NCBI GenBank assembly: GCA_024644435.1
Contig: JAHEKZ010000015.1
Coordinates: 1 to 47,218 of the forward strand
Direction: 5' to 3'
Origin: Actinomycetes bacterium
Lineage (GTDB): Bacteria > Actinomycetota > Actinomycetes > JAHEKZ01
DNA: 47,218 bases
Shown: one piece after another, positions 17,995 through 29,931 of the stretch
Layout: each line of letters opens with the position of its first letter
Position numbering within the stretch: the first letter of the stretch is position 1
Notes under the pieces: model-generated
What the model was told of the DNA's origin: nothing
Databases searched by the model: none
Seen by the model: only the letters and a program-made list of their open reading frames with translations
Translations under genes and position numbers: made by a program

Positions 17995-19929
17995 TCAGAG
18001 CCTCACCAGTACGAGGACGCCGACGACCAGAACGGCCCCGGCGAGCATGGACAGCGCATAGGAGCGCACGAACCCGGTCTGCCAACGACGCAGGCGCGCG
18101 GAGCCGCCGCCGATGAGAGCGGCTGAGCCATTGACGAATCCGTCGATCACGCGGTTGTCGAAGAAGACGAGGAACCTCGTGAGGTACTGGCCCGGCCTCA
18201 TGAAGACCGACTCGTTGAACGCGTCTTGGTAGAAGTCTTGGCGCGCGGCCCTGGTGACCACTGTTCCTAGCGGCGCCTGTACCGGCACCGGCTTGCGCAG
18301 ATACATGCTGTAGGCGATGGCCACCCCGACCAGGGTCACCGCGATGATGATCGCCGTGATGGCGAGCACCGGGATGCCGAGCTCGTGCTCCTCTTCGGGT
18401 CCGACCACGGGCTCGAGCCAGAGCACGATCCGGCTGCCTGAGTAGAGGACATACCCCAGCACGACCGACCCGATGCCGAGCAGCACCATGGGCACCGTCA
18501 TCGACCGAGGCGACTCGTGCGGATGCACGTCATCCGCCCAGCGTTGCTCGCCGAAGAAGGTCATGAAGACCACGCGGCTCATATAGAAAGCCGTGATCCC
18601 GGCGCCCAAGATCGCGGCAACGCCGAGCCACACGTTGTCGGCCAGAGCTGCCTCGATGATCTTGTCCTTGGAGAAGAAGCCGGCGAACGGTGGGATACCG
18701 ATGATCGCCAGGTAGCCCACGAAGAACGTGATGAACGTGATGGGCATGGCCTTCCGAAGCCCGCCATAACGTCGCATGTTGACCTCGTCGTCCATGCCGT
18801 GCATGACCGACCCGGCACCGAGGAACAAGCCAGCCTTGAAGAAGCCATGGGTCAGCAGGTGGAAGATGGCAAACGCGTAACCAGCCGGCCCCAAGCCGGC
18901 AGCCAAGATCATGTAACCGATCTGGCTCATGGTCGAGGCCGCCAGTGCCTTCTTGATGTCGTCCTTGGCCGTACCGACGAACGCACCGAACAGCAGCGTC
19001 AGGACACCGACCAGCACAACGGCGAGCCGTGCACCGTCGGAGAGGTCAAAGATCGGGTTCGACCGGACGATCAGATAGACACCCGCGGTCACCATGGTGG
19101 CCGCGTGGATCAGGGCGGACACCGGCGTCGGACCGGCCATGGCGTCGCCGAGCCAGGCCTGCAGCGGAAGCTGGGCACTCTTGCCGGTGGCCGCGAGAAG
19201 TAGCAACAGCCCCATGGCCAGTACGACACCCGAGCTGGCCTGCTCGACACCGGAGAAGACCCCCGAGAAGGCCGTCGTTCCAAACGTCGTGACCATCAGC
19301 ATGATCGCCAGCGACATCCCGATGTCGCCGACGCGGTTCATCACGAACGCCTTCTTGGCCGCAGTCGCGTACTCGGCCTTGGCGTTCCAGAAGCCGATCA
19401 ACAGGTACGAAGCGAGCCCCACACCCTCCCAGCCGACGTAGACGAGCACGTAGTTGCTGGCCAGGACCAGAAGGAGCATCGACGCGACGAAGAGGTTGAG
19501 GTAGCCGAAGAACCGACGACGATCGGGATCGTTGGCCATGTAGCCCAGCGAGTAGACGTGAACCAGCCCGCCGACGAACGTGACGAGCAGCACGAACGCC
19601 ATCGACAAGGGGTCGAGCTGGAACCCGACATCAACGCTGAAGTCACCGATGGGCGCCCACGTGAAGAGACTCTGGGCGAAGGAACGGTCAGCAGCCGGCT
19701 CACCGACCATCTGAAGAAACTGAACCAATCCGAGGAGGAAGGCCACCCCCACCAGCGCGGTCGCGAGCAGCGGTCCGAAGCTGTTGGTGCGACGGCCGCC
19801 GAGCAGAAGTACGACGGCTCCCAGCAACGGCAGGGCGATCAGCAGCCACGTCAGCCCGAAGACACCGGTGGCGTCACTGACGACCTGTTGCCCGCCCTCG
19901 CTCCAGTGAACGACTGCTGCGGCGTTCAT
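17995..19929 (-). CDS. nuoL: NADH-quinone oxidoreductase subunit L (14-gene operon)
   Basis: A 644-residue distal antiporter-like subunit. Key residues are in [18 protein letters not shown] (glutamate) and [20 protein letters not shown] (lysine), followed by [16 protein letters not shown]. The C-terminal region (about 500-644) contains the extended hydrophilic helix and last transmembrane segment expected of NuoL. Unlike the tightly packed neighbours, it is separated from nuoK by 61 nt. Confidence 0.94.
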   Translation of the reverse strand: MNAAAVVHWSEGGQQVVSDATGVFGLTWLLIALPLLGAVVLLLGGRRTNSFGPLLATALVGVAFLLGLVQFLQMVGEPAADRSFAQSLFTWAPIGDFSVDVGFQLDPLSMAFVLLVTFVGGLVHVYSLGYMANDPDRRRFFGYLNLFVASMLLLVLASNYVLVYVGWEGVGLASYLLIGFWNAKAEYATAAKKAFVMNRVGDIGMSLAIMLMVTTFGTTAFSGVFSGVEQASSGVVLAMGLLLLLAATGKSAQLPLQAWLGDAMAGPTPVSALIHAATMVTAGVYLIVRSNPIFDLSDGARLAVVLVGVLTLLFGAFVGTAKDDIKKALAASTMSQIGYMILAAGLGPAGYAFAIFHLLTHGFFKAGLFLGAGSVMHGMDDEVNMRRYGGLRKAMPITFITFFVGYLAIIGIPPFAGFFSKDKIIEAALADNVWLGVAAILGAGITAFYMSRVVFMTFFGEQRWADDVHPHESPRSMTVPMVLLGIGSVVLGYVLYSGSRIVLWLEPVVGPEEEHELGIPVLAITAIIIAVTLVGVAIAYSMYLRKPVPVQAPLGTVVTRAARQDFYQDAFNESVFMRPGQYLTRFLVFFDNRVIDGFVNGSAALIGGGSARLRRWQTGFVRSYALSMLAGAVLVVGVLVLVRL

Positions 19930-19990
19930 CGAACACTCTCCGAGATCAGGGGCGTGAGCCCGCTCAGAACACGACGTAGCGTCATCGCGA

Positions 19991-20290
19991 TCAGAGCTTC
20001 AGCAGGTTGGGGTCGTCGACCGAAGCCGACCGGCGGGTACGGAAGATCGTGACGATGATCGCCAGCCCAATGACCACCTCGGCGGCCGCCACGACCATCA
20101 CGAAGAAGGCCACCACCTGCCCGTCGATGTTGCCGTTCAACCGTGCGAACGACACGAAGGCCAGGTTGGACGCATTGAGCATCAGCTCGATGCACATGAA
20201 CACCACGATCGCGTTGCGGCGCACGAGGACGCCGACCGCACCGATCACGAAGAGGATGCTCGACAGATAGAGGTAGTTCTCCGGGTTCAT
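19991..20290 (-). CDS. nuoK: NADH-quinone oxidoreductase subunit K (14-gene operon)
   Basis: A 99-residue three-helix subunit. Both conserved membrane glutamates are seen, in [19 protein letters not shown] and [20 protein letters not shown]. The length is exactly typical. The ATG overlaps the nuoJ stop (ATGA). The overlapping 124-codon frame in the ORF track is a shadow with arginine-rich, non-membrane sequence. Confidence 0.94.
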   Translation of the reverse strand: MNPENYLYLSSILFVIGAVGVLVRRNAIVVFMCIELMLNASNLAFVSFARLNGNIDGQVVAFFVMVVAAAEVVIGLAIIVTIFRTRRSASVDDPNLLKL

Positions 20291-21072
20291 TCCCGCTCAC
20301 CGTCCTCGTCGGCGCGCCTGTTGGCCGCCTCCAGCTCGGTGTAGCGAACAGTTCCCTGACGCCTCAGCTCGTCAGGCACCGAAGCCTCGGACGCGGTGCC
20401 GTCGGGCAGCAGAGCCGGGGTGTCGACCGCGTTGTGCTGCGCATAGACACCGGGGCTGGGGTGGGGCGTTGGGTGGGCACTGCGGATCCGGTCAACCGAC
20501 TGCTCGGGTTGTGGCCGGCGCGGGGTGAGCCGCTCCTTGTGGGTCAGCGCCATGGCGCCGACCGCAGCCGTGATCAGCACGATGCTGACCACCTCGAAGG
20601 TGAACACGTACCGGGTGAAGATTGCCTCGGCAATGGCCTCGACGTGTCCTCCCGCGGCGTCGTTGGCGGCACCGACCCCCACCGCCTCCGGGAAGGTCGC
20701 CCTGCTGACCGCGGCCATCAACAGCACCCCGAAGCCGGCGCCGAGCAGAATCCCCGCAACACGCTGCGCTCGCAGGGTCTCGACGAACGAGTCAGAGGCG
20801 TCGACGCCTACCAGCATCAGCACAAAGAGGAAGAGCATCATCACTGCGCCCGTGTACACCACGACCTGCACCACGCCCAGGAAGATGCCTCCCTGCATGA
20901 TGAAAAGGACCGCCAGGACGATCATCGTGGTGGCCATCCAGAGCGCACTGTGAACCGCCTTGCGGCTCAGCAGAATCATGACCGCGGCGCCCACCGCAAT
21001 CGGCGCCAGGCACCAGAAGGCAACCGCTTCACCCGTGGACGTCTGAGGAGTGGCCGCCAGAAGCTCGATCAT
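20287..21072 (-). CDS. nuoJ: NADH-quinone oxidoreductase subunit J with long C-terminal tail (14-gene operon)
   Basis: A 261-residue membrane subunit. Five helices occupy about the first 170 residues, including [21 protein letters not shown], the conserved TM3. A hydrophilic tail of about 90 residues follows ([19 protein letters not shown] onward), absent from the compact-cluster NuoJ. The ORF track frame begins 79 codons upstream in the shadow of nuoI; the ATG of [15 protein letters not shown] overlaps the nuoI stop as ATGA and is correct. Long NuoJ tails are, to my knowledge, common in actinomycetes; their role is not evident from sequence. Confidence 0.92.
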   Translation of the reverse strand: MIELLAATPQTSTGEAVAFWCLAPIAVGAAVMILLSRKAVHSALWMATTMIVLAVLFIMQGGIFLGVVQVVVYTGAVMMLFLFVLMLVGVDASDSFVETLRAQRVAGILLGAGFGVLLMAAVSRATFPEAVGVGAANDAAGGHVEAIAEAIFTRYVFTFEVVSIVLITAAVGAMALTHKERLTPRRPQPEQSVDRIRSAHPTPHPSPGVYAQHNAVDTPALLPDGTASEASVPDELRRQGTVRYTELEAANRRADEDGERE

Positions 21073-21620
21073 CGGCTCTCCTCGGCGGTACCCGTCGGCG
21101 CTGCAGAGTCTTCGGGACGGTCGAACTCTCCTGCGTAGTAGTTCTGCTCGGTGGTACCCGACGCCATGGCATGTGGAGGCGCCACCATGCCCGACGACAT
21201 CGGAGCCAGCAGATCCTGCTTCTCGAAGATCAGGTCGGCACGGTTGTTGTCGGCCAGCTCGTACTCGTGGCTCATGGTGAGCGCACGCGTGGGGCACGCC
21301 TCCAGACACATGCCACAGAAGATGCAGCGTAGGTAGTTGATCTGGTAGACGCGGCCGTAGCGCTCGCCAGGTGAAAAGCGCTCTTCGTCTGTGTTCGCCG
21401 CACCTTCGACGTAGATGGCGTCAGCCGGACAGGCCCAGGCGCAGAGCTCACAGCCGATGCAGCGTTCGAGCCCGTCGGAGTAGCGGTTGAGGACATGCCT
21501 GCCGTGGAATCGCGGCATCATCGGCTTGCGCTCTTCGGGGTACTCCTCGGTCGTCACCTTGCGGAACATCGTGGTGAAGGTGACGCCGAATCCCGCGATC
21601 GGGTCGAGGAAGCTAGGCAT
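21069..21620 (-). CDS. nuoI: NADH-quinone oxidoreductase subunit I, 2x[4Fe-4S] (14-gene operon)
   Basis: A 183-residue connecting subunit with two complete [4Fe-4S] motifs, [12 protein letters not shown] and [12 protein letters not shown]. The ATG of [19 protein letters not shown] lies downstream of the longest frame's start, is preceded by an AGGTG element, and sits 3 nt before the end of nuoH's TAG region, so the two genes overlap by 8 nt. The N-terminal amphipathic helix ([20 protein letters not shown]) is typical. The C-terminus is extended and acidic. Confidence 0.92.
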   Translation of the reverse strand: MPSFLDPIAGFGVTFTTMFRKVTTEEYPEERKPMMPRFHGRHVLNRYSDGLERCIGCELCAWACPADAIYVEGAANTDEERFSPGERYGRVYQINYLRCIFCGMCLEACPTRALTMSHEYELADNNRADLIFEKQDLLAPMSSGMVAPPHAMASGTTEQNYYAGEFDRPEDSAAPTGTAEESR

Positions 21621-22911
21621 CGAGCACCTCGCTGTCAGCATTCGACGGGCTTGCAACCACTGCTACCGCGACGGCTTGCTGGCCAGGTAGCGGAGGCACC
21701 GGGTGCCCTCCGCCGAACGGGTCGAAGGGTTTGTCGATGTCATCTGGCTGCTCGAGCTCGCGGCCGGAGACGTAGTCCCAGACGATGCTGACCACGAGCA
21801 GTACCGCGAGGGCGACTCCCCCCCAGATCAAGATGTCCTGCCGATCGATGCTGGCCTCGTTGGAGACGGCCCTGACCGTGGCCACGATGGCAATCCACAG
21901 CAGCGACAACGGGATCAGGACCTTCCAGCCGAACTTCATGAACTGGTCGTACCGCATGCGGGGCAGCGTGCCGCGCAGCCAGATGAACATGAACATGAAG
22001 ATCCACAGCTTGGCGACAAACCACAGAACCGGCCACCAGCCGTCGTTCGCGCCGGCCCAGATCGCACCGCCGAGCGGCCACGGAGCCTGCCATCCCCCGA
22101 GGAACAGGGTTGTTGCCAGGGCTGCCACCGTGAACATGTTGATGTACTCGGCGAGGAAGAAGAGCGCGAACTTCAGCGAGCTGTACTCGGTGTGGAACCC
22201 GCCGACCAGCTCACCCTCGGCCTCGGGCAGGTCGAAGGGAGCTCGGTTGGTCTCACCGACCATCGACACGACGTAGATCAGGAACGACGGCAACAGGATG
22301 ATCGCGAACCAGAGGCGGTCTTGTGACGAGACGATCTCAGAGGTCGACATCGATCCCGAGTACAAGAACACCGCGACGAACGACAGTCCCATGGCGATCT
22401 CGTACGAGATCACCTGGGCCGACGAACGCAGTCCTCCGAGGAGCGGGTAAGTGGAGCCGCTGGACCACCCGGCAAGAACCAGGCCGTAGACCCCGACGGA
22501 GGTAACGGCCAGGACGTACAGGACCGACACCGAGAAGTCGGTGAGCTGCAGCGCCGTCTCTTGTCCGAAGACGCTGACGACGGGTCCGAAGGGGATCACG
22601 GCAAAGGCCAGGAAACACGTCGTGGCCGAGATGATCGGCGCCAGGATGAAGATCGCCTTGTCGGCGGCTGTCGGGATGATGTCTTCCTTGAGAGCCAGCT
22701 TGATGCCGTCGGCCAGTCCCTGCAGCAGACCGAAGGGGCCCACCCGGTTGGGTCCGACCCGCTGCTGCATCCGGGCTACCACTCGTCGCTCGGCCCAGAT
22801 CATCACCAGAGTGCTCACCACAAGGAAGCCAAAGATGACGACCGCCTTGATCGCGGACAGCCACCACGGCGTCTCCGCGAGCGCGTCAGTGACGCTCAGC
22901 TCGAGTCTCAT
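21613..22911 (-). CDS. nuoH: NADH-quinone oxidoreductase subunit H (14-gene operon)
   Basis: A 432-residue quinone-site membrane subunit. Signature loops are [36 protein letters not shown], the acidic loop [20 protein letters not shown] and [10 protein letters not shown]. It is longer than typical NuoH because of a C-terminal helix and hydrophilic tail (about residues 345-432), which actinomycete homologues often have. The start overlaps the nuoG stop (ATGA). It carries the acidic channel residues linking the quinone cavity to the membrane arm. Confidence 0.94.
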   Translation of the reverse strand: MRLELSVTDALAETPWWLSAIKAVVIFGFLVVSTLVMIWAERRVVARMQQRVGPNRVGPFGLLQGLADGIKLALKEDIIPTAADKAIFILAPIISATTCFLAFAVIPFGPVVSVFGQETALQLTDFSVSVLYVLAVTSVGVYGLVLAGWSSGSTYPLLGGLRSSAQVISYEIAMGLSFVAVFLYSGSMSTSEIVSSQDRLWFAIILLPSFLIYVVSMVGETNRAPFDLPEAEGELVGGFHTEYSSLKFALFFLAEYINMFTVAALATTLFLGGWQAPWPLGGAIWAGANDGWWPVLWFVAKLWIFMFMFIWLRGTLPRMRYDQFMKFGWKVLIPLSLLWIAIVATVRAVSNEASIDRQDILIWGGVALAVLLVVSIVWDYVSGRELEQPDDIDKPFDPFGGGHPVPPLPGQQAVAVAVVASPSNADSEVLDA

Positions 22912-25283
22912 CCCTGTCCCTCCACGGCAACCTGCACGCGAACACCACTGGCACCGAGCGCCCGGTGAGCATTCCCCGTGACCACAACGGCGCCGGCGGC
23001 CACCTCAGCGAGCACGAGCGGCGCTGTGACGCTACCGCTGGCACCGGTCACCGTGATCATGTCCCCCTCGGACGCGCCCAACTCCCGGGCCTCGCCGGTC
23101 GAGAGCCACACCTCTTGCGCCCGTGCGGTAGCGGCCAGGTACGGCTCACCACTCTGCAGATGTGTCGCTTCGAGCAGCGGGCGCCAGGTGGCCAACAGCA
23201 GCCCTGGACCAGGATCGGGGGGTGCACCGGCAACCGACGGCGGGCTCACCCGCGCACCCTCCCAGCCCGAGAACTCCTCGAGCTGGGCCATCAGGGCTAC
23301 CGGGTCCGACTCCAGACCGGCAACGCCCATCTCGGCGCCAAGCACCGAGAGCACTCTCGCGTCGGTCATGAGGGAGGTGCGCAACGGCTGCGACGAAGGG
23401 CGGACGCGGCCCTCCCAGTTCACGAACGAGCCCGCCTTCTCAGGAGCGGCAGCGACCGGGAAGACAACATCAGCGAACTGGACGACGGCATGGTCGTGGG
23501 TGTCGAGGACGACGACGAACTCAGCAGCCCGCAGGGCGGCCTCAGCACCGTCAGGAAGGTCGTCGAGCTGAACGCCGGCCATCAGCAGCGCTGAGATCTC
23601 GCGATCCTCGACCGCCTTCAGCATGGTCGGCAGGTCACGACCCGCGGTCTCGGGAACCTCCGCCGCCCCCCAGATCGCCGCCGTGTCGACCCTTGCAGCA
23701 GCGTCGGCCACCGGGCGCCCGCCCGGCAGCAGCGTCGGCAGCAGACCGGCATCCAGGGCCCCTCGGTCGCCGGCCCGGCGCGGGACCCATCCCAGAGCAG
23801 CACCCGTTCGGTCGCAGAGCTCGCCCACGGCCGTAAGCAAACCCGGCGAAGCCGCGGCCCGCTCACCCACCAGAACTACGGCGCCGGCCTGGCCGAACAG
23901 ATCGACGACGTCAGGCGCCAGGTTCTGCAGAGCCGTTGCCTCAGATCCGGGCACTGACGGAATCCACGTACCGTCCAGCTTGGCGAGTCCGCGGCTGGCC
24001 GCAGGGGCGACCGCGAGGACGCGCGTGCCGGCCTTGGCAGCCTTACGCAGCCTCAGCAGGACGATCGGTGACTCGTCCTCGGGCTCGAAGGCCACCAAGA
24101 GCACCGCGGGGGCCCCTTCGAGGTCGGCGTAGGTAGGCCCGAGCCCACGACCGGCCACGCGTGCCGCGAGGAACTGCTCTTCCTCAGGTGATGAGCCCTT
24201 CGGGCGGAAGTCGATGTCGTTGGTACCGAGGACCCGACGGGTGAACACCGAGAAGGCGTAGGCGTCTTCGACCATCAGTCGTCCGCCGGTGACGGTGCCG
24301 GTCTTGCCATCGGCAGTCTTCAACCCATTCGCCGCGGCGACGAGCGCCTCGTCCCAGGACGCCGGACGCAGCTCGCCCCCCTCACGAACCAAGGGGGAGG
24401 TCAGCCGCCGATCAGACTCGAGATACCGGAAGGCGAAGCGGCCCTTGTCACAGTTCCACTCCTCGTTGACCTCAGGATCGACCGCCGCCAACCGGCGCAT
24501 GACCGCGTTACGGCGGGAGTCGGTGCGAAGGGAACAGCCGGACGCGCAGTGCTCGCAGGCAGTAGGTGTCGAGGCCAGGTCGAACGGCCGTGACCGGAAG
24601 CGGTACATCGCACTCGTGAGCGCGCCCACCGGGCAGATCTGGATCGTGTTACCGGAGTAGTACGAGTTGAAGGGCACGTCGTCGGCGATACCCACCTGCT
24701 GCTGCGAACCCCGCTCGAGCAGCTCAATGAACGGGTCACCCGCGATCTGCTCGGCGAACCTGGTGCACCGAGCACAGGAGACGCACCGCTCACGGTCGAG
24801 CAGCACCTGCGCCGACAGGTTGATCGGCTTGGGAAACGTCCGCTTGGGGCCGTCGAAGCGGGTGTCGCCCTGGCCGCTGGTCATGGCCTGGTTCTGCAGC
24901 GGGCACTCTCCGCCCTTGTCGCAGATCGGGCAGTCGAGCGGGTGGTTGATGAGCAGGAACTCCATGACGCTGCGCTGTGCCTCACCTGCGACAGCTGAGG
25001 TCATCTGTGTCTTGACCACCATGCCGTCCGAGCAGGTGACGGCGCATGCCGGCTGCGGCTTGGGCATGCCTTCGACCTCGATCAGGCACATCCGGCACGC
25101 TGCCACCGGGTCGAGCAGCGGGTGGTCGCAGAAACGGGGTACGGCCACCCCGAGCTGTTCGGCCGCCCGGATGATCAACGTGCCCTTGGGGACGGACGTC
25201 TCAACCCCGTCGATCGTCAAGGTGACAAGGTCTGGTCGCGGCTCGAGTGTGTCGCCGCTGGTGGACGCAGTGGTGACGGTCAT
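22908..25283 (-). CDS. nuoG: NADH-quinone oxidoreductase subunit G (14-gene operon)
   Basis: A 791-residue iron-sulfur and molybdopterin-fold subunit of the NADH module. An N-terminal [2Fe-2S] ferredoxin domain ([20 protein letters not shown]) is followed by the His/Cys [4Fe-4S] site [17 protein letters not shown] and by [11 protein letters not shown] further CEHCASGC...NCDKGRFAF motif shows that the extra N7-type cluster site is present. The remaining ~500 residues are the degenerate molybdopterin-oxidoreductase domain, Ala/Val-rich here. The start shares its A with the nuoF stop (TGATG). Confidence 0.94.
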   Translation of the reverse strand: MTVTTASTSGDTLEPRPDLVTLTIDGVETSVPKGTLIIRAAEQLGVAVPRFCDHPLLDPVAACRMCLIEVEGMPKPQPACAVTCSDGMVVKTQMTSAVAGEAQRSVMEFLLINHPLDCPICDKGGECPLQNQAMTSGQGDTRFDGPKRTFPKPINLSAQVLLDRERCVSCARCTRFAEQIAGDPFIELLERGSQQQVGIADDVPFNSYYSGNTIQICPVGALTSAMYRFRSRPFDLASTPTACEHCASGCSLRTDSRRNAVMRRLAAVDPEVNEEWNCDKGRFAFRYLESDRRLTSPLVREGGELRPASWDEALVAAANGLKTADGKTGTVTGGRLMVEDAYAFSVFTRRVLGTNDIDFRPKGSSPEEEQFLAARVAGRGLGPTYADLEGAPAVLLVAFEPEDESPIVLLRLRKAAKAGTRVLAVAPAASRGLAKLDGTWIPSVPGSEATALQNLAPDVVDLFGQAGAVVLVGERAAASPGLLTAVGELCDRTGAALGWVPRRAGDRGALDAGLLPTLLPGGRPVADAAARVDTAAIWGAAEVPETAGRDLPTMLKAVEDREISALLMAGVQLDDLPDGAEAALRAAEFVVVLDTHDHAVVQFADVVFPVAAAPEKAGSFVNWEGRVRPSSQPLRTSLMTDARVLSVLGAEMGVAGLESDPVALMAQLEEFSGWEGARVSPPSVAGAPPDPGPGLLLATWRPLLEATHLQSGEPYLAATARAQEVWLSTGEARELGASEGDMITVTGASGSVTAPLVLAEVAAGAVVVTGNAHRALGASGVRVQVAVEGQG

Positions 25284-26584
25284 CAGGCGTTCACTCCCGC
25301 AAGGACTGTGGCGGCCACCGGGTCGTAGAGGTCACTGGCCGCGGTGTGGGTTCCCAGTGCGATCTCGTCGGCGAAGTACTTCATCGCACCGGGGAATGGC
25401 GTAGCTGCGGCGTCGCCCAAAGCGCAGAAAGACCGCCCTGCGATCTGCGCCGACACCTCGTTGATCCTCGTGATGTCGTCATCGGACCCGACACCGCTCT
25501 CGAGGCGTCGCAGCAGGTCGACCAGCCAGTAGGTGCCTTCGCGGCACGGAGTGCACTTGCCGCACGACTCGTGCTTGTAGAACTCGAGCCACCGCGTGAC
25601 CGCCCGCGTGACGCTCGTGGTCTCGTCGAACACCATGGGTGTTCCAGTGCCGAGCATCGAACCCGCCGCGGCAATGTCTTCGTACGTGTACGGAACGTCT
25701 AGGTGTTCCTCGGTGAGCAGCGGAACACTGGAACCACCCGGCACCCAGAACTTGAGCCTGTGCCCCTTGCGCATTCCGCCGGCCCACTCCAGCAGCTCGC
25801 GCATCGTGGTACCCATCGGTGCCTCGAAGATGCCCGGGCGCTCGACGTGCCCAGACACCGCGAACAGCTTCACGCCAGGAGACTTCTCACTGCCGTACGA
25901 CGTGTACCAGTCGGCACCGTTGGTGACGATCGACGGGACGCTCGCAATGGTCTCGACGTTGTTGACGACGGTGGGCGACGCGTACAAGCCGGCCACGGCT
26001 GGGAACGGAGGCTTCAGCCGCGGCTGGCCGCGGAATCCCTCGAGCGAGTCGAGCAGCGCGGTCTCTTCACCGCAGATGTAGGCGCCCGCACCGGCGTGCA
26101 CCGTGACCTCGAGGTCGAAGCCCGATCCCAGGATGTTCTGACCGAGGAGGCCGGCCGCGTAGGCCTCGCGAACGGCGGATGCCACCCGGCGAATGGCATG
26201 CGGCACCTCGCCACGGATGTAGATGAACGCGTGGTTCGCGCGGATCGCGTACGAGGCGATCACGACCCCCTCGACCAACGAGTGCGGGTTGGCCAGCATC
26301 AGCGGGACGTCCTTGCATGCCCCGGGCTCGGACTCGTCTGCGTTGACCACGAGGTAGTGCGGCTTGCCGTCTCCCTGAGGAACGAAGCCCCACTTCATGC
26401 CGGTGGGGAAGCCCGCACCGCCGCGACCCCGAAGACCTGAGTCCTTGACGAGCTGGATGACGTCGTCCGGCTGCTTGGCGAATGCCAGCGCCAAGGCGTC
26501 ATACCCGCCGTGTCGGCGGTAGCCATCAAGGGTGTAGCTGTCGGCCTCGTCCCAGTGGGCCGACAGCACAGGGGTCAGCGGCAT
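25283..26584 (-). CDS. nuoF: NADH-quinone oxidoreductase subunit F (14-gene operon)
   Basis: A 433-residue NADH- and FMN-binding subunit. The NADH site is seen as LRGRGGAGFPTGMKW, the FMN region as NADESEPGACKD, and EETALLDSLEGFRGQPRLKP is conserved. The N3 [4Fe-4S] ligands are in ESCGKCTPCREGTYWL and SFCALGDAAATPF. The ATG follows the nuoE stop by 1 nt. Its presence shows that this operon encodes a true NADH-oxidising complex I, unlike the compact cluster. Confidence 0.95.
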   Translation of the reverse strand: MPLTPVLSAHWDEADSYTLDGYRRHGGYDALALAFAKQPDDVIQLVKDSGLRGRGGAGFPTGMKWGFVPQGDGKPHYLVVNADESEPGACKDVPLMLANPHSLVEGVVIASYAIRANHAFIYIRGEVPHAIRRVASAVREAYAAGLLGQNILGSGFDLEVTVHAGAGAYICGEETALLDSLEGFRGQPRLKPPFPAVAGLYASPTVVNNVETIASVPSIVTNGADWYTSYGSEKSPGVKLFAVSGHVERPGIFEAPMGTTMRELLEWAGGMRKGHRLKFWVPGGSSVPLLTEEHLDVPYTYEDIAAAGSMLGTGTPMVFDETTSVTRAVTRWLEFYKHESCGKCTPCREGTYWLVDLLRRLESGVGSDDDITRINEVSAQIAGRSFCALGDAAATPFPGAMKYFADEIALGTHTAASDLYDPVAATVLAGVNA

Positions 26585-26585
26585 G

Positions 26586-27266
26586 TCAGTTCCCCTTCAC
26601 CGTCTGCGCGCCACGGCGCTCGGCTTCGGCGCTGCGCTCGGCGTCACCGTTCTGCTGAGCCAGGCGGAGTCCGGCAAGGATCCGGTCGTCGCGGTGGTCG
26701 CCATCGGCCACGAGCCCGTCGTCGACACCCACGATGGTGCGCTCGGCGTCGGCGAAGCTGCGGACCGCCGGCCCGCGTGTGCTCTGGATCGGCCGCCCGG
26801 CTCTGGCGTCGTCCACCACCTGCTTGGCCTTCTCGACGGTCATGTCGTCGAGGAACTCCCAGTTCGCCGTCATGACTGGCGCATGCGTGCACGCTGCCTG
26901 GCACTCGATGCGCTCGAGCGTGACTGCGCCGTCGTCGGTCGTCTGGTTGTTGCCCGTGCCGCAGTGGTCGACGAGGGCGTCCCAGATCTCGTCGCCGCCG
27001 AGCACCGCGCAGAGCGAGTTGATGCAGACGCCGACGCGCACGCGTCCACTCTGGCGTTTGAGGTACATCGTGTAGAAGGAGGAAACAGCCGTGACCTCGG
27101 CCTCGGTCAGCTCGACGAGCTCAGCCACCAACGTGACGCCTTCGGGCGTGATGAACCCTTCGTCCGCCTGAACCAGGTGGAGCAGGGGCATGAGCGCAGA
27201 CCGCTTGCGGGGATAGCGGTCGAGCACCTCGCGCATCTGCGCCCGGGTGGTCTCAGCGATGGCCAT
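26586..27266 (-). CDS. nuoE: NADH-quinone oxidoreductase subunit E (14-gene operon)
   Basis: A 226-residue thioredoxin-fold [2Fe-2S] subunit. The N1a ligands are complete: CINSLC (Cx4C) and CQAAC (Cx3C). The N-terminal helical part (MREVLDRYPRKRSALMPLLH) is typical. About 60 extra C-terminal residues (from ADAERTIVGVDDG) exceed the common 160-180 length and are polar. It sits 30 nt after nuoD. Confidence 0.93.
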   Translation of the reverse strand: MAIAETTRAQMREVLDRYPRKRSALMPLLHLVQADEGFITPEGVTLVAELVELTEAEVTAVSSFYTMYLKRQSGRVRVGVCINSLCAVLGGDEIWDALVDHCGTGNNQTTDDGAVTLERIECQAACTHAPVMTANWEFLDDMTVEKAKQVVDDARAGRPIQSTRGPAVRSFADAERTIVGVDDGLVADGDHRDDRILAGLRLAQQNGDAERSAEAERRGAQTVKGN

Positions 27267-27296
27267 GCGTGTCCTTAAGCAGTATGTGTAGAGCGG

Positions 27297-28682
27297 TCAG
27301 CGGTCTACGCCGCCCATGACAGGGTCGAGCGAAGCAACAGCGGCAATCACGTCGGCGACCTGCGCGCCGGCACACATGGCGCCGACTGCCTGGAGGTTGG
27401 TGAACGAGGGGTCGCGGTAGTGGACGCGATAGGGGCGCGTGCCACCGTCACTCGCCATCACGACGCCCAGCTCACCTCGCGGCGACTCAACCGCGGAGTA
27501 GACCTGGCCGGCCGGAACCGAGAAGCCTTCGGTGACCAGCTTGAAGTGGTGGATCAAGGCCTCCATCGACTCGTTCATGATCTTGTTGATGTGCGCCCTG
27601 CTGTTTCCCTGGCCGTCGTTACCGATCGACAGCTGGGCGGGCCAGGCAATCTTGGGGTCGTCGACCATCACCGGCCCGGGGCCAGCCTCTTCGAGCCGGT
27701 CGACGACCTGCTGGATGATGCGCAGTGACTCGACCATCTCGTCCAGCCTGATCCGGAACCGTCCGTAGGCGTCGCAGGTGTCCCACGTCGGGACGTCGAA
27801 CTCGAACTCGTCGTACCCGAGGTACGGCTCGGTCTTGCGCAGGTCCCACGGCAGGCCGGTCGATCGAAGGACCGGGCCGGTGATGCCGAGCGCCATGCAC
27901 CCGGCCAGGTCGAGGTAGCCGACGTCAACGAGGCGCCCCTTGAAGATCGGGTTCTCGTTGCAGAGCCTGATGTAGTCGAAGACGCGCTTGCTCATCAACG
28001 TGTGGAAGTCGCGGATCTTCTCGATGCCGTCGGTCGGAAGATCGTTGGCGACTCCGCCTGGCCGAATGTAGGCGTGGTTCAGGCGCAGCCCGGTAATCAG
28101 CTCGAAGAGGTCGAGTACGAGCTCACGCTCACGGAACCCGATGGTCATCACCGTGAGCGCGCCGATCTCCATGCCCCCCGTGGCGATGCAGACAAGGTGG
28201 GACGAGATGCGGTTGAGCTCCATCATCAAGATCCGGATCAGGCGGGCGCGCTCAGGCACCTCGTCGGTGATTCCGAGCAGCCGCTCGACCCCCAGGCAGT
28301 ACGCGGTCTCGTTGAAGAACGGCGACAGGTAGTCCATGCGCGTGACGAACGTGACGCCCTGCGTCCACGTGCGGAACTCGAGGTTCTTCTCGATCCCGGT
28401 GTGCAGATAGCCGATGCCACAGCGGGTGTCGGTGACTGTTTCGCCCTCGAGCTGAAGAATCAGTCGCAGGACGCCGTGGGTCGACGGGTGCTGCGGACCC
28501 ATGTTGACCACCAGTGACCCCTCGGCCATCTCGGCGGCCTCAGCGGCGAAGGCATCCCAGTCGCCACCACTGACGGTGTAGACCCGACCTTCAGTGGTGG
28601 GTCGTGACTCGGCGTACGGGTCGCCCGACGCGTCGGGGGCGTCGCTGATGTCCTGGGTGTCGTATGGGCCGGTGGTGGTCAT
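27297..28682 (-). CDS. nuoD: NADH-quinone oxidoreductase subunit D (14-gene operon)
   Basis: A 461-residue 49-kDa-type subunit that forms the quinone-reduction site with NuoB. The N-terminal [17 protein letters not shown] carries the quinone-contacting histidine loop. [19 protein letters not shown] and the C-terminal DPVMGGVDR are hallmark motifs. An N-terminal extension of about 45 polar residues precedes the core. This is the only nuoD in the window, so the compact complex would need this subunit or one encoded elsewhere. The nuoD start shares a base with the nuoC side of the operon only upstream; its ATG is at 28682. Confidence 0.95.
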   Translation of the reverse strand: MTTTGPYDTQDISDAPDASGDPYAESRPTTEGRVYTVSGGDWDAFAAEAAEMAEGSLVVNMGPQHPSTHGVLRLILQLEGETVTDTRCGIGYLHTGIEKNLEFRTWTQGVTFVTRMDYLSPFFNETAYCLGVERLLGITDEVPERARLIRILMMELNRISSHLVCIATGGMEIGALTVMTIGFRERELVLDLFELITGLRLNHAYIRPGGVANDLPTDGIEKIRDFHTLMSKRVFDYIRLCNENPIFKGRLVDVGYLDLAGCMALGITGPVLRSTGLPWDLRKTEPYLGYDEFEFDVPTWDTCDAYGRFRIRLDEMVESLRIIQQVVDRLEEAGPGPVMVDDPKIAWPAQLSIGNDGQGNSRAHINKIMNESMEALIHHFKLVTEGFSVPAGQVYSAVESPRGELGVVMASDGGTRPYRVHYRDPSFTNLQAVGAMCAGAQVADVIAAVASLDPVMGGVDR

Positions 28683-29380
28683 CAGGAGTAGTGCCTCCGC
28701 TCGTTCGGCGGTGCGATCTCTGCGCCCTTGTACTCCACGGGGATCCCCCCGAGCGAGTAGTCCTTGCGCTGCGGGTGACCCGGCCAGTCGTCGGGCATCT
28801 GGATGCGGCTCAGCGATGGGTGGCCATCGAAGATGATGCCGAAGAAGTCGTAGGTCTCACGCTCGTGCCAGTCGTTCGTGGGGTAGACCTCGTAGAGCGA
28901 CGGGATGTGCGGGTCAGCGTCTGGACACGAGACCTCGAGCTTGATTCGGCGGTTGTGCGTGTAGGAGAGCAACGGATATACCGCGTGCAGCTCGCGGTCG
29001 GCGTCACCTGGCCAGTGCACCCCGCTGACACCCATGCACATCTCAAAGCGGAGGGCCGCATCGTCACGCAGCACCTGGGCGACGTGCCGCAAGTGCTCGC
29101 GGCGGATGTGCAGCGTGAGCTCACCGTGCTCGACGACCACCTTCTCGATGGCCTCCGCGAACTGCGGATACGCCTGCTCGAGGCCATCGGCGACGTCGTC
29201 GAACCAGCCTCCGTAGGGGCGGCTCGCCGCGGGCGCCACAGAGACCGTCCGCACGAGACCGCCGAACCCGGAGGTGTCGCCACCGTCGCTCGCCCCGAAC
29301 ATGCCGGAGCGGACGTCGACGACGTCGAGCGTTGGCGTCCCGGCCGGGACGATCTCGGGCGTGGCCTCGTGCTCGCTCAC
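28682..29380 (-). CDS. nuoC: NADH-quinone oxidoreductase subunit C (14-gene operon)
   Basis: A 232-residue hydrophilic connector. The signature is [18 protein letters not shown] followed by [19 protein letters not shown]. An acidic N-terminal extension precedes the domain. It starts with GTG overlapping the nuoB stop (GTGA), and its own TGA shares one base with the nuoD ATG. Separate nuoC and nuoD genes, rather than a fused nuoCD, are normal for actinomycetes. Confidence 0.94.
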   Translation of the reverse strand: MSEHEATPEIVPAGTPTLDVVDVRSGMFGASDGGDTSGFGGLVRTVSVAPAASRPYGGWFDDVADGLEQAYPQFAEAIEKVVVEHGELTLHIRREHLRHVAQVLRDDAALRFEMCMGVSGVHWPGDADRELHAVYPLLSYTHNRRIKLEVSCPDADPHIPSLYEVYPTNDWHERETYDFFGIIFDGHPSLSRIQMPDDWPGHPQRKDYSLGGIPVEYKGAEIAPPNERRHYS

Positions 29381-29931
29381 CTGAGCAGACCCTTCATGTC
29401 ACTGGTCGGAATGGCGGTGAGTGCAGACGCCTCGAGCTCGCGTTGCCACTCGACTCGCTGCGCTCCGAGCTTCTCGTTCTTGATCTGCTCGTGCAGCTTC
29501 AAGATGGCGTCCATCAGCTGCTCGGGCCGCGGCGGGCAGCCGGGAAGGTAGATGTCGACCGGCACGATGTGGTCGACCCCCTGCACGATTGCGTAGTTGT
29601 TGAACATGCCACCGCTGGACGCGCACGCGCCCATCGAGATGACCCACTTGGGCTCGGCCATCTGGTCGTAGATCTGACGAAGCACCGGAGCCATCTTCTG
29701 GCTGACCCGTCCGGCCACGATCATCAGGTCCGCCTGCCGTGGCGAGGCTCTGAAGACCTCCATGCCGAAGCGGGCAAGGTCGTACCGTCCGGCACCGGTC
29801 GCCATCATCTCGATCGCGCAGCAGGCGAGCCCGAACGTTGCCGGCCACAGTGATCCAGACCGCGCCCACCCGGCGAACTTCTCGACCGTGGTGAGCATGA
29901 ACCCGCTCGGCAGCTGCTCCTCAAGACCCAT
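29377..29931 (-). CDS. nuoB: NADH-quinone oxidoreductase subunit B, cluster N2 (14-gene operon)
   Basis: A 184-residue subunit with all N2 ligands: tandem cysteines in [13 protein letters not shown], one in [10 protein letters not shown] and one in [10 protein letters not shown]. The start ATG is preceded by a GGAGG site that is itself part of a 12-bp palindrome ending at the codon. It differs from the compact-cluster NuoB across most of its length outside the cluster motifs, so the two are old paralogues. Confidence 0.95.
   Translation of the reverse strand: MGLEEQLPSGFMLTTVEKFAGWARSGSLWPATFGLACCAIEMMATGAGRYDLARFGMEVFRASPRQADLMIVAGRVSQKMAPVLRQIYDQMAEPKWVISMGACASSGGMFNNYAIVQGVDHIVPVDIYLPGCPPRPEQLMDAILKLHEQIKNEKLGAQRVEWQRELEASALTAIPTSDMKGLLR

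Noticed and set aside
19930-19990. 61-nt gap between nuoK and nuoL as a site for an extra small gene or RNA
   Set aside because: No start with ribosome site and no stable hairpin was seen; the overlapping 124-codon frame is a shadow of nuoK.
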